Shown here: piece by piece, positions 33,925 to 42,425 of the stretch
Numbering within the stretch: the first letter of the stretch is position 1
Layout: the number at the start of each line of letters is the position of its first letter
Origin: Streptomyces malachitofuscus
GTDB taxonomy: Bacteria > Actinomycetota > Actinomycetes > Streptomycetales > Streptomycetaceae
Direction of reading: 5' to 3'
Assembly: GCF_014650055.1 (NCBI RefSeq)
Contig: NZ_BMUF01000017.1
Coordinates: forward strand, 1-64,000
Length of the DNA: 64,000 bases
Notes under the pieces: model-generated
What the model was told of the DNA's origin: nothing
Seen by the model: only the letters and a program-made list of their open reading frames with translations
Databases searched by the model: none
Translations under genes and position numbers: made by a program

Positions 33925-34755
33925 TCATCCGGCGAACGCGGGGCCGCGCAGGGCGGTGCGGGCCCTGCGGTACCACCGCCAGCCGACGGTCCTGGGTCCG
34001 TCCCGGTACGGGGCGATCCGTGCGCCGCCGCCCGCCAGCCACGCCTCGACATCGGCGACGGTGTGGGAGCGGCGGACGATCAGACGGGCGATGCGGTAGC
34101 GCTCGTCGCGGTCCGAGCTGAGCGCGTGCCGCACGGCGGTCGCCGTCTCGTAGCCGGCCCGGGCGGCCATCGCACGCACCCGCGGGCTGTTGTAGCCGTG
34201 CGGATAGGCGAGATGGGGCACGCGGTGGCCGAGGGTGTCCTCCAGCACGGCCTTGGAGTCCAGCAGTTCGGCCCGCAACCGCCGCGCGTCGAGCGTGTCG
34301 AGCTGGGCGTGGGTGACCGTGTGGCTGCCGATCTCCATGCCGGCCTCCTCCAGCCGCTTCGCCTCCTCCAGCGTCATCATCGGGGCGGGCGGCAGCAGAC
34401 TGCGGCCGCCGGGGGCGATGGCGCCGGTGGTGAGGTAGGCGGTGGCGGGCAGCCCGCGCCCGGCGAGGACGTCGGCGGTCGGGCCGGGCAGGTCGGCGAA
34501 GCCGTCGTCGAAGGTGAGCAGCACCGGCCGGGGCGGCAGGGGCGCCCGCCCGGCGAGGCCGTCGGCGAGGGCGCTGATGGTGACGGGCGTACGGCCGCTG
34601 TCCGAGACCGCGTCCAGATGGGCCGCGAACGCCTTCGGTGTGACGGTGAACTCGGCGATCCACTCCGGCGGGTCGTCCATCACGGCGTGGTAGAGGAACA
34701 CGGGGATGGCCGGTGCGGCGTCCCGGGCCGGAGCGGTCCCGTGTGCCGGGTTCAT
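33925..34755 (-). CDS. Polysaccharide deacetylase (NodB homology, CE4)
   Basis: 276 residues. The NodB motifs are present: the metal and base region LTFDDGFADL (about 95-104), the metal-binding His pair in GSHTVTHAQLD and the groove motif LAYPHGYNS. CE4 enzymes remove N-acetyl groups from GlcNAc-type polymers. No signal peptide or membrane segment is visible, unlike most secreted CE4 proteins, so it may act on a lipid-linked intermediate inside the cell. ATG overlaps the stop of the glycosyltransferase gene (ATGA). Confidence 0.9.
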   Translation of the reverse strand: MNPAHGTAPARDAAPAIPVFLYHAVMDDPPEWIAEFTVTPKAFAAHLDAVSDSGRTPVTISALADGLAGRAPLPPRPVLLTFDDGFADLPGPTADVLAGRGLPATAYLTTGAIAPGGRSLLPPAPMMTLEEAKRLEEAGMEIGSHTVTHAQLDTLDARRLRAELLDSKAVLEDTLGHRVPHLAYPHGYNSPRVRAMAARAGYETATAVRHALSSDRDERYRIARLIVRRSHTVADVEAWLAGGGARIAPYRDGPRTVGWRWYRRARTALRGPAFAG

Positions 34756-36575
34756 CGCGTCCCCCTTCCCGTGCCGTTCCGCAACGCCCGCCGCGCCCGC
34801 AGATATCCGGCCGGCCCGTGGAGCATCCCCTTGCGCTGCAGCCGCGACAGCCGGCGCGGCCAGGGGTGGGTGCGGGTGTCGTGCGCGCCCGGTGCGCCGC
34901 CACCGCCGCCGGTGTCGCGTACGGCGGTCAGCGCGCGGGCGTGGGCGAGACCGCGCGGCAGCCGGGCGAGGAACGCGGGCAGCAGCGCGGGCCGGTTGAC
35001 CAGGACCGCGGTGAGATAGGCGGTGAGGCCGGCGCCGTAGCCGTACGCCTGTGTCTCCAGGTCGGCCCAGGTCTCGCGGTGGTGGTGCCACACCAGCGCG
35101 TACGGGGTGTAGTGCAGCCGGTGCCCCTGCGCGAGCACGCGCACGAAGCCGTACAGGTCGTCGCCGCCCCGCGCGGGTGTTCCGGCACCGGTGGCCGGGT
35201 CGAAACCGCCGACGGCACGCAGCACGTCCGCGCGGAAGGCCATGTTCGCGCCGGAGCCGAAGCGGCCCGCGGTGAAGGGGAACAGCGGCTCGTCGCGGGG
35301 CGGGTCCTGAGGGTCGTACGTCGTCGGCGTGAAGCCCTTGGCGAAGCCGCCGTGGCTCTCCAGCAGGACCTGGGCGGGGGTGCGCAGCCGGGCGGGCAGG
35401 ATGAGTCCGGTGGCGCAGCCGAGCCGGGGGTCGGCGGCGAAGGGCGCGGTCAGCTCGGTGAGCCAGCGGGGATCGGCGACCACGTCGTCGTCGGTGAACG
35501 CGATCACCTCGCCCCGGGACTCCGCCAGCCCCCTGTTGTGCGCGATCGCCAGACCGGGGGCCGGCTCGCAGACGTACCGCACCCGCTCGCCGTACTTACG
35601 CCCCACCAGGTCCCGGGTGTCGCCGGACAGGGGCGCGTTGTCGACGACGACGACCTCGAAGCGCGGATGCTCCTGCGCGAGCAACGAGTCCAGCGCCCGG
35701 GCCAGCTGCCCGGCCCGCTCCCGCGTGGCCACGACGACCGAGACGTACGGCAGCCCGCCACCGCCGACGGCCCGACGGGCCCCACCACCCGACGTCTCGG
35801 ACGACACCCCCGCGTCCGGCACGGCCTGCTCGCCCGTGTCCCGCGCGGGCTGCGCCTCTGCGTTCCGCGTGGCCTGCCGGGGCGCTTCTCGAATGGCGTC
35901 CGCGCTCATTTCCTGCGGAGCCTGTGGGGCCGTGCCCCGTGCGGCGTCCGTGCCTGTGTCCTGCGAGGCTCCCGTGCGCCGTGCGGCGTCCGTGCCTGTG
36001 TCCTGCGAGGCTCCCGTGCGCCGTGCGGCGTCCGTGCCTGTGTCCTGCGAGGCTCCCGTGCGCCGTGCGGCGTCCGCGGCCGTGTCCCGCGAGGCTCCCG
36101 TGCGCCGTGCGGCGTCCGCGGCCGTGTCCCGCGAGGCTCCCGTGCGCCGTGCGGCGTCCGCGGCCGTGTCCCGCGAGGCTCCCGTGCGCCGTGCGGCGTC
36201 CGCGGCCGTGTCCCGCGAGGCTCCCGTGCCCCGTGCGGTATCCGTGCCCGTGTCCCGCGAGGCCCCCGGGTCACGGGCGGTATCCGGGCCCGTGGTCCGT
36301 TTCATCTCCGGGAATCCCTGCCGTGCCGCCTGTGCCAGCACCCCTCGAGGGTCCGCCCCCTCCGGGACTCGGGTGAGGAGTGTGCCCACCGGTCTGCCTG
36401 CCCGTCTGACGAGCAGGAAGACCTCTCCGTGGGTCACCGGTGGGCTGCCCGGGCCGGGTCCGAGCGCGGCCTCGTCCCCGCCCGCGGCCAGGTCCAGCTC
36501 GGCGATCTGCACCGCGCCGATGGACAGGAACCGCCGTATCTCCTCCTGCGTACGCGCTCGTGCTCTGCCGGACAT
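34752..36575 (-). CDS. Family 2 glycosyltransferase with an internal 14-residue repeat domain
   Basis: 607 residues from the ATG at 36575, with an AGGAC-type ribosome site. An N-terminal domain (about 1-100; EEIRRFLSIGAVQIAEL, VFLLVRRAGRPVGTLL) is followed by about eight copies of a 14-residue unit of the form DTAADAARRTGASR (about 100-212). After a linker the GT-A domain runs from about 265: VSVVVATRERAGQLARAL, the nucleotide-metal segment VIAFTDDDVVAD, and FGSGANMAFRADVLRAVGGFD. It transfers a sugar from a nucleotide donor. The repeat is an in-frame minisatellite, unusual for this family. Confidence 0.88.
   Translation of the reverse strand: MSGRARARTQEEIRRFLSIGAVQIAELDLAAGGDEAALGPGPGSPPVTHGEVFLLVRRAGRPVGTLLTRVPEGADPRGVLAQAARQGFPEMKRTTGPDTARDPGASRDTGTDTARGTGASRDTAADAARRTGASRDTAADAARRTGASRDTAADAARRTGASRDTAADAARRTGASQDTGTDAARRTGASQDTGTDAARRTGASQDTGTDAARGTAPQAPQEMSADAIREAPRQATRNAEAQPARDTGEQAVPDAGVSSETSGGGARRAVGGGGLPYVSVVVATRERAGQLARALDSLLAQEHPRFEVVVVDNAPLSGDTRDLVGRKYGERVRYVCEPAPGLAIAHNRGLAESRGEVIAFTDDDVVADPRWLTELTAPFAADPRLGCATGLILPARLRTPAQVLLESHGGFAKGFTPTTYDPQDPPRDEPLFPFTAGRFGSGANMAFRADVLRAVGGFDPATGAGTPARGGDDLYGFVRVLAQGHRLHYTPYALVWHHHRETWADLETQAYGYGAGLTAYLTAVLVNRPALLPAFLARLPRGLAHARALTAVRDTGGGGGAPGAHDTRTHPWPRRLSRLQRKGMLHGPAGYLRARRALRNGTGRGTR
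35938..36273 (-). repeat. 42-bp tandem repeat (8 copies) inside the glycosyltransferase gene
   Basis: Copies begin at 35938, 35980, 36022, 36064, 36106, 36148, 36190 and 36232, exactly 42 bases apart, with a decayed ninth unit after 36274. Two sequence classes alternate in blocks: three units with the CGTGCCTGTGTCCTG variant, then four with the CGCGGCCGTGTCCCG variant. The length is a multiple of three, so copy-number change keeps the frame. Confidence 0.95.
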
Positions 36576-36595
36576 ACGTCCTCCCCTCCCCCTCC

Positions 36596-37681
36596 TCACG
36601 AGCGGCGCAGCCGGGCCGCGCCCTTCAAGGTCCGTGTCGCCAGCGACGCGAGACGCGGGCGGGTGCGGACGAACGCGTGCGCGCGGCGCGCGGGTTCGCG
36701 GCTCAGCCAGTGCAGCGCGGCGCCCGCCCCCGGACGGGTCACCGCGCCCTCGTAGACGGCGAGTTCGCCGGTCTTCAGCGAGTCCTTGTACTCGGCTCGG
36801 CCGCGCCCCATGTCGAGCAGGCCGATGCCCTCGGCCGCTGCCGCCTCGGCCATCCGCAGATGCAGCACGAGCCCGGGCGAGTACTTCGCGAACTCCGGGT
36901 CGTAGGCCGGGAACCAGCAGGCCAGGACGGAGGCCGAACGCAGGCCGAAGTGCGCGGCGACCGGCCGGTCACCGGCGTACAGGACCGACAGCGTGCCGGT
37001 GCACTGAGGGGCCCGGGTCTCCGCGAGCCGGCCCACGAGCCGGCCGATCCACTCCTGCGCGAACCGGTCGCGGCGCCCGGTCCTGCGGTACTGCGCCGAC
37101 TTCCACGCGACGAGCGCCCGCAGCGCGGCCGGGTCGCGTTCGTCGAAGACGAACCGCACGGGTCCGGCCTGGCGGCCCAGCCTGCGCTCCTTGGCCAGCG
37201 TGGTCTTCAGGAACTTCGGCGACTGGGTGCGCAGCACCGACTCGTAGGTCTCGTAGCCCTTCTCCACGTCGATGACGAACGTGGCGTGCTCCTCGGCCGC
37301 GTGCGGCACGAACAGCTCCTGGCCGGCCTCCAGGTTGTCGAAGGCGAAGCTCGACACCGAGCAGCCCCGCAGCAGTTCACCGGTCTCCAGGACGGCACCG
37401 GGAGCCAGCACCGCGCCCTGGCAGTCCGACACCCCGAGCCCGATCGCCCGGCCCTGTCCCGCCACGCCCCGCTCGTAGGGCAGGAAACCCGCCGGGTCCG
37501 CCCCTTCGTACAGCACGGCCACCCGGGCCCCCGGCCGCACCCGGCCCACGGCGGTGGCGAACTCCGGTTCCATGAAGGGGCTGCGTGGCGCGTCCGCCGC
37601 GGCGCGCAGTTCGCGCCAGCGCTCCCGTTCCCCCTCGCCGAGCTCCTCCGGCCTCAGCACGCGCATGCGTCCACTGCTCAC
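36596..37681 (-). CDS. CelD/BcsL-type GNAT acyltransferase (acetyltransferase_6 / FemAB-like fold)
   Basis: 361 residues from GTG with GGGGGG upstream; an ATG 15 bases further in is possible. Two GNAT-like halves can be followed: an N-terminal half to about 170 with FLPYERGV and VSSFAFDNLEAGQELF, and a C-terminal half with LRTQSPKFLKTTLAKERRL, VLYAGDRPVAAHFGLRS and GIGLLDMGRGRAEYKDSLKTG. The family is found with cellulose and exopolysaccharide genes, where it probably transfers acyl or aminoacyl groups. It starts the leftward gene group of the polysaccharide locus and is divergent from the HAD gene. Confidence 0.85.
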   Translation of the reverse strand: MSSGRMRVLRPEELGEGERERWRELRAAADAPRSPFMEPEFATAVGRVRPGARVAVLYEGADPAGFLPYERGVAGQGRAIGLGVSDCQGAVLAPGAVLETGELLRGCSVSSFAFDNLEAGQELFVPHAAEEHATFVIDVEKGYETYESVLRTQSPKFLKTTLAKERRLGRQAGPVRFVFDERDPAALRALVAWKSAQYRRTGRRDRFAQEWIGRLVGRLAETRAPQCTGTLSVLYAGDRPVAAHFGLRSASVLACWFPAYDPEFAKYSPGLVLHLRMAEAAAAEGIGLLDMGRGRAEYKDSLKTGELAVYEGAVTRPGAGAALHWLSREPARRAHAFVRTRPRLASLATRTLKGAARLRRS

Positions 37682-37876
37682 CTGACCCCCCGATCAAGTC
37701 CCCCCTGGACTCTTGGAAGGTACCGCCCGGGCCCACGGGGGCGGTAGATAGCGGACGATGTTCTTGCCAAACGGTGAAAGAGTCCTCAACCGGTCCGTAC
37801 CCGGCGATGACGGAAGGGGAACCGCACCGAAAGCGAGCGGATACGGGCATGGTGAATCGGACGGTCGCGTTGTCCG

Positions 37877-37882
37877 TATTCT
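37877..37882 (+). promoter_or_regulatory. -10 element of a probable leaderless promoter
   Basis: TATTCT ends 6 bases before the ATG of the HAD gene, and there is no Shine-Dalgarno sequence, so transcription probably starts at or next to the start codon. Confidence 0.4.
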
Positions 37883-37888
37883 CTGATC

Positions 37889-38761
37889 ATGGCCGCACCC
37901 ACCGCTTTTTCTCTCATCGCCACCGACCTGGACGGGACGCTGCTGCGCGGCGACGACACCCTGTCCGACCGCTCCCTCGCCGCCCTCGCGCGGGTGGAGC
38001 GGGCCGGTGCCCGGCACCTCGTCGTCACGGGGCGTCCCGCCCCCAGGGTGCGGCCGCTCCTGGACGACCTCGGCTCCACGGGGCTCGCGGTGTGCGGCCA
38101 GGGCGCGCAGGTGTACGACGCCGGCGCGGACCGGCTGCTGTGGTCCGTCACGCTGGACCGGGAACTGGCGGAGACCGCCCTCGGCAAGATCGAGGCCGAG
38201 GTGGGGGAGGTGTACGCCGCGGTCGACCAGGACGGGGTCGACGGGCTGACGCTGATCGAGCCGGGCTATCTGATGCCGCACCCGACGCTGCCCGCGGTGC
38301 GGGTCGAGCGGCGGCGCGATCTGTGGGAGCGGCCGATCAGCAAGGTGCTGCTGCGCCACCCGCGGCTGTCCGACGACGCGTTGGCGGCGGCGGCGCGCGC
38401 GGTGGTCGGTTCGCTGGCGACGGTCACCATGTCGGGACCGGGCACCGTGGAGCTCCAGCCGTGCGGGGTGACCAAGGCGAGCGGACTGGCGCTGGCCGCC
38501 GAGCACCTGGGGCTGAGCCCGGAGCGGACGATCGCCTTCGGGGACATGCCCAACGACATCCCCATGTTCGACTGGGCGGCGCACGGCGTCGCCATGGCCA
38601 ACGCGCACCCCGAGCTGAAGGCGGTGGCCGACGAGGTCACCACGTCGAACGAGGACGACGGCGTGGCCGTCGTCCTCGAGCGACTGTTCGGTGGGCCGGC
38701 CGTGCTCGGCCGTCAGCGGTCGGCTCAGTACGCGCCGAAGACGTTGTCGATCGAGCCGTAG
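37889..38761 (+). CDS. Cof-type HAD-superfamily phosphatase
   Basis: 290 residues. Motif I IATDLDGTLLRGDD (nucleophile Asp at about 12), motif II with VVTGRP, motif III Lys in the ISKVLLR region and motif IV IAFGDMPNDIPMFDWA are all present, with a C2-type cap between 85 and 190. Such enzymes dephosphorylate sugar phosphates or flavin/PLP phosphates; the substrate cannot be read from sequence. The ATG is probably the first base of a leaderless mRNA. Its last 37 bases overlap the 3' end of the converging transglycosylase gene. Confidence 0.92.
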   Translation: MAAPTAFSLIATDLDGTLLRGDDTLSDRSLAALARVERAGARHLVVTGRPAPRVRPLLDDLGSTGLAVCGQGAQVYDAGADRLLWSVTLDRELAETALGKIEAEVGEVYAAVDQDGVDGLTLIEPGYLMPHPTLPAVRVERRRDLWERPISKVLLRHPRLSDDALAAAARAVVGSLATVTMSGPGTVELQPCGVTKASGLALAAEHLGLSPERTIAFGDMPNDIPMFDWAAHGVAMANAHPELKAVADEVTTSNEDDGVAVVLERLFGGPAVLGRQRSAQYAPKTLSIEP

Positions 38762-39213
38762 CGGTCGGCGGCGTAGTTGCAGGCCGCTGTGATGTTCGCG
38801 ACCGGGTCGAACGGGTCGAAGGCGGTGCCGGGCACGTGGTAGGCCTGGAAGGTCGGGTCGATGACCTGCAGCAGGCCCTTCGACGGGGTGCCCTTGGCGG
38901 CGTTGGAGTCCCAGAGGTTGATGGCGGCCGGGTTGCCGGAGGACTCGCGCATGATGTTGCGGTGGATGGCGTCGTAGGAGCCCGGGATGCCCTGCTGCGC
39001 CATGATGTCCAGCGACTCGCGGATCCAGCCGTCGAGGTTGTCCGCATACGCCGTCGTGGAAGCGGCGGTCGTGGGGGCCGTCGTGGTGGCCGCGGAGGCG
39101 GTGGTGGCGCCGAACAGCGGGAGGGCGACCACGGCGACGCCGGTGCCGGCGACGGCGAGGGAGCGGGCGAGGCGGCGGTTGCCGAAGCGACGGAGCTGAC
39201 CGGAAACGGACAT
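38725..39213 (-). CDS. Secreted lytic transglycosylase-like protein (SLT domain)
   Basis: 162 residues, ATG with AGGAGAGG ahead. Signal peptide: RRLARSLAVAG, then GVAVVALPLFGATTASA with cleavage near 41. After a Thr/Ala linker, a small SLT domain: the catalytic Glu in NIMRESSGNPAAINLWDSN (about 90), GLLQVIDPTF and an NITAACNYAADRYGS helix. It would cleave glycan strands of peptidoglycan during growth or spore germination. It is controlled by the c-di-AMP riboswitch directly upstream, like Rpf-type wall hydrolase genes in Streptomyces. Convergent overlap with the HAD gene. Confidence 0.92.
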   Translation of the reverse strand: MSVSGQLRRFGNRRLARSLAVAGTGVAVVALPLFGATTASAATTTAPTTAASTTAYADNLDGWIRESLDIMAQQGIPGSYDAIHRNIMRESSGNPAAINLWDSNAAKGTPSKGLLQVIDPTFQAYHVPGTAFDPFDPVANITAACNYAADRYGSIDNVFGAY

Positions 39214-39229
39214 GTCTGGGTTCCTCTCC

Positions 39230-39412
39230 TACGCCTGCGAGGTGAGCTGTCGGGTTCGGGCGGGAGAGTGCCCGGTCATGCTCCGAAGGCATGGCTTCAC
39301 CCCTAGCCGTTCCGGCGCGTGGCCGGCCCGGCGGCTTACCTGGGTCCCCCGCTCCTGCCGTGCGTGAGTTCGTCGGTGGGTGTGATGCGGGCGGTGGCAG
39401 GATTCGGCGTCC
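39230..39412 (-). ncRNA. Cyclic di-AMP riboswitch (ydaO/yuaA class) controlling the SLT gene
   Basis: Read on the minus strand, the leader shows the conserved blocks of the class in order: CGCCGAATCC (39400-39409), GGAGCGGGGGACCCAGGTAA (centred on 39341-39350), GGGGTGAA (39296-39303), then CCCGACAGCTCACCTC (39239-39254) just before the ribosome site. In Streptomyces this riboswitch class precedes cell-wall hydrolase genes and turns them off when c-di-AMP binds. The exact ends are estimates. Confidence 0.87.
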
Positions 39413-39427
39413 GCCCGGCAGGCCCGG

Positions 39428-39457
39428 AACGTATGCGAGAGCACATGGGGGGAACAA
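39428..39457 (-). promoter_or_regulatory. Promoter of the riboswitch-SLT transcript
   Basis: TTGTTC (39452-39457) and TACGTT (39428-39433) on the minus strand, 18 bases apart; transcription would start about 10 bases before the first conserved riboswitch block. Confidence 0.5.
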
Positions 39458-39910
39458 GTACGGGGATCACGCAATCAGCCCTTTGATCTTGGATCGGGCG
39501 ATTTAGGGTGCTTGATCCTTTGCTGGTGCCAACGGTCAACTCGGTTCAGGAGGAAGGAGAAACGCCGGTCGGGCGGGCCGGTGGACGCGGCGGGCGGCGC
39601 GTGACTCACTTCACTGGTCATGGACCCCGAGAGCATTTACCGCCAAGAGGAATTCACTTGCCAAGTGCGGCAAATCGGACGGACGGCCGGGCAGGATGGT
39701 TGGCAGGGTGCTATGTCCGGGAAAGAGACAATTTTCCGTTGCTATCAACCGATCAAAAGCACTCCGCTCCCGGTCCGGTACCGCCCTGCCGGTAACCCCG
39801 GGTGCCGGCGGTGATCGAAACGTGACCGGATACGCTGACTTGAGTGATGGCAGCGACCTATCGACATTCCGTGTAACCGCCAGTGGACACCAGCAGACAG
39901 GAGACCCCTC
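39458..39910. other. Intergenic region upstream of the polyprenyl synthase gene
   Basis: About 450 bases with no convincing gene; codon bias in all frames looks non-coding. It contains a CACTT-GCC-AAGTG dyad at 39655-39667 overlapping a TTGCC/GGCAA pair, and an AT-richer patch near 39725-39760. A ribosome site (CAGGAGA) precedes the GTG at 39911. Confidence 0.6.
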
Positions 39911-40921
39911 GTGACCGTCGTCGGGCCGTTCGGGCTGAGCGTGCGGGACCAGGCTCTGGAAGCCGATGTCCAGGCCGGAATGACGGCTGTCGAGGAAGGG
40001 CTGATCGAGGCCACCAAGAGTGAGGTCCCCTTCATCACCGGTGCCGCCCAGCATCTGGTGCGGGCCGGCGGCAAGCGCTTCCGTCCGCTGCTGGTGATGC
40101 TCGCCGCCCAGTTCGGCGACCCCTACGCGCCCGGCATCGTGCCGTCCGCAGTGGTCGTGGAGCTCACCCACCTGGCCACGCTCTACCACGACGACGTCAT
40201 GGACGAGGCCGAGGTCCGGCGCGGTGTCGACAGTGCGAACGCCCGCTGGGGCAACTCCGTCGCGGTCCTCACCGGCGACTTCCTCTTCGCGCGGGCCTCG
40301 CACATCCTGGCCGACCTCGGACCGGAGGCTGTGCGGGTGCAGGCCGAGGCGTTCGAACGGCTGGTCACCGGGCAGATCCTGGAGACCGCGGGACCGCAGG
40401 ACGGCCGCGACCCCGTCGACCACTACCTGGACGTGCTCGGCGGCAAGACCGGATCGCTGGTCGCCGTCTCCTGCCGCTTCGGCGCGATGATGTCCGGCGC
40501 CGACGAGACGGTCGTGGACGTGCTCACCCAGTACGGCGAGCGGCTCGGCGTCGCCTTCCAGCTCGCCGACGACGTCCTGGACATCGCCTCCGACTCCAGC
40601 GAGTCCGGCAAGACCCCCGGCACCGACCTGCGCGAGGGCATCGCCACGCTGCCCGTGCTCCGGCTGCGCGAGCGGGCGGCCCGGCTGGGGCTGGCCGAGG
40701 ACATCGCCCTGTGCGAGCTGCTGGACTCCGACCTCACCGACGACGCCCGGCACGCCGAGGCGCTGCGGCTGCTGCGCGCGCACCCCGCGCTGGAGCAGGC
40801 CCGCCGGGACACCGTGCGGTACGCCGAGGAGGCGCGCGCCGCGCTGGCCCCGCTGCGGGAGTGCGAGGCCAAGGCGGCACTCGTGCAGCTGTGCGACGCG
40901 GTGGTGCACCGCGCCGGCTGA
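39911..40921 (+). CDS. Long-chain polyprenyl diphosphate synthase
   Basis: 336 residues from GTG. The two Asp-rich motifs are intact: DDVMD (94-98) and DDVLD (220-224), with GGKRFRP near 53-59 for IPP binding. The residue five before the first motif is Ala, small, as in enzymes making long chains (heptaprenyl to decaprenyl). It condenses IPP units to form the side chain of menaquinone, which fits the neighbouring mqn/men/nuo genes. Carotenoid or undecaprenyl roles are less likely, since undecaprenyl synthases belong to another family. Chain length cannot be fixed from sequence. Confidence 0.92.
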   Translation: MTVVGPFGLSVRDQALEADVQAGMTAVEEGLIEATKSEVPFITGAAQHLVRAGGKRFRPLLVMLAAQFGDPYAPGIVPSAVVVELTHLATLYHDDVMDEAEVRRGVDSANARWGNSVAVLTGDFLFARASHILADLGPEAVRVQAEAFERLVTGQILETAGPQDGRDPVDHYLDVLGGKTGSLVAVSCRFGAMMSGADETVVDVLTQYGERLGVAFQLADDVLDIASDSSESGKTPGTDLREGIATLPVLRLRERAARLGLAEDIALCELLDSDLTDDARHAEALRLLRAHPALEQARRDTVRYAEEARAALAPLRECEAKAALVQLCDAVVHRAG

Positions 40922-41164
40922 GCCCGGCCGGGCCCGAACTCCCCCGCGCCCCCTACTGGTCGGGGGAGAAATCCCCCTCGCGTGTCATACCGGAGCAGTA
41001 CACGGAGTTGCGTCCGGGGTCTGACGCTTCCGCGTGCCGGATTTGGTCAGATGGACCACGACGGACAACACCACTTCTCACCGGTTCGGGTGAGAATGGC
41101 GGCTCAGGGTGAAACTGGTGCGAGGACACGAGACGGAAGCCGCCGCCGACCACGGAGGGCACAC

Positions 41165-42385
41165 ATGGCACCGTACGAATCCGAGAACACGACGGCCGCG
41201 GAGGAGGTCGACGAGCCGCGCACGGGGCGGCGCAGGGCCGCGCGGTACGTCGTCCCGGTCACGGTGATGGGAGTGGCGGCCGCGACCATCGGGCTCGTCC
41301 CCGCGATCGCCAGCTCCGGCGACCCGGACCTGCCGGAGATCACCGCTGCGCAGCTCATCGAGAAGATCGCGAAGTCGGACGTCGAGCAGCTGTCCGGCAC
41401 CGTGAAGATCACCACGGACCTCGGACTGCCGAACCTCGGCGGCCTGGAGAACAGCATCGCGTCCGGCGCGATGGGGCAGGGCGAGGAGGGCGGCTCCTCG
41501 GCCGACCCGTCCGCCAAGCTCACCGAACTGGCGTCCGGCACGCACACGCTGCGGGTCGCCGCCGACGGCCCCGACCGGCAGAAGGTGTCGCTCCTGGAGG
41601 ACGCCGCCGAGTACAGCCTGATCCGCAACGGCGAAAACCTCTGGGGCTACGACAGCGGGTCCAACGCGGTCTACCACGCCACCGTCGACAAGTCCGGCGA
41701 GGAGCGGGAGCAGCAGCCCCCGGCCACCCCGAAGGACTTCGCCGAGGAGGCGCTGAAGTCGGTCGACGACACCACGTCCGTGACCGTCGACGGCACCGCC
41801 CAGGTGGCCGGCCGGGACGCCTACAAGCTGGTCGTCGAGCCCAAGCAGTCCGGTTCCACGGTCGGCGCGATCAGCATCGCGGTCGACCACGAGACCGGTA
41901 TGCCGCTGAAGTTCACGCTCACCCCGTCGAGCGGCGGCGCGGCCGTCGTGGACGTCGGCTTCACCAAGGTGAGCTTCGACCGGCCGGCCGCGTCGACCTT
42001 CGAGTTCACCCCGCCCAAGGGCGCCGAGGTGACCGAGGACGACGAACTCGACCACGGCCGGGAGCACCCCGGGAAGCCGGAGCGGGCCCCCAAGTCGGAG
42101 GAGGACCTGGCCAAGGGCCTCGACGGGCTGAAGATGCTCGGCGAGGGCTGGAACTCCATCGCCACCTTCGACACCGGCAGCGAGGGCGGTCTGCCCACCG
42201 GCGAGGCCGGCGGTGACCTCGGCGGCTTCCTCGGCTCGCTCGGCGACCAGGTCAAGGGCGACTTCGGCACCGGCACGGTGTTCAGCACCCGCCTGGTCAA
42301 CGCCCTCATCACCGAGGACGGCAAGGTCTACGTGGGCACCGTCACCAAGGACGCGCTCGTGAAGGCGGCCGACGCGGGGAAGTAG
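41165..42385 (+). CDS. Exported LolA-like lipoprotein-carrier-fold protein
   Basis: 406 residues from an ATG with GGAGGGC upstream; upstream in-frame starts lie in the non-coding gap. A charged N-terminus is followed by a single signal or anchor helix (about 38-58, ARYVVPVTVMGVAAATIGLVPAIA). The body has the half-barrel pattern of LolA/LppX-like proteins: SGTVKITTDLGLP, THTLRVAADGPDRQKVSL, NLWGYDSGSNAVYH, VAGRDAYKLVVEPK and a C-terminal YVGTVTKDAL. It probably binds a lipid or hydrophobic ligand outside the membrane. An ABC exporter pair follows after 40 bases and may work with it. Confidence 0.82.
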   Translation: MAPYESENTTAAEEVDEPRTGRRRAARYVVPVTVMGVAAATIGLVPAIASSGDPDLPEITAAQLIEKIAKSDVEQLSGTVKITTDLGLPNLGGLENSIASGAMGQGEEGGSSADPSAKLTELASGTHTLRVAADGPDRQKVSLLEDAAEYSLIRNGENLWGYDSGSNAVYHATVDKSGEEREQQPPATPKDFAEEALKSVDDTTSVTVDGTAQVAGRDAYKLVVEPKQSGSTVGAISIAVDHETGMPLKFTLTPSSGGAAVVDVGFTKVSFDRPAASTFEFTPPKGAEVTEDDELDHGREHPGKPERAPKSEEDLAKGLDGLKMLGEGWNSIATFDTGSEGGLPTGEAGGDLGGFLGSLGDQVKGDFGTGTVFSTRLVNALITEDGKVYVGTVTKDALVKAADAGK

Positions 42386-42425
42386 GCCCCGGAACCGTAC
42401 GACAGGACAGGGAACGAGGGAGCCG

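Noticed and set aside
35938..36273. CRISPR array
   Set aside because: The repeat is contiguous without spacers and in frame with a glycosyltransferase; it is a minisatellite.
39655..39667. CACTT-GCC-AAGTG dyad as a definite operator of the polyprenyl synthase
   Set aside because: It is about 245 bases from the start codon and too short to separate from chance.
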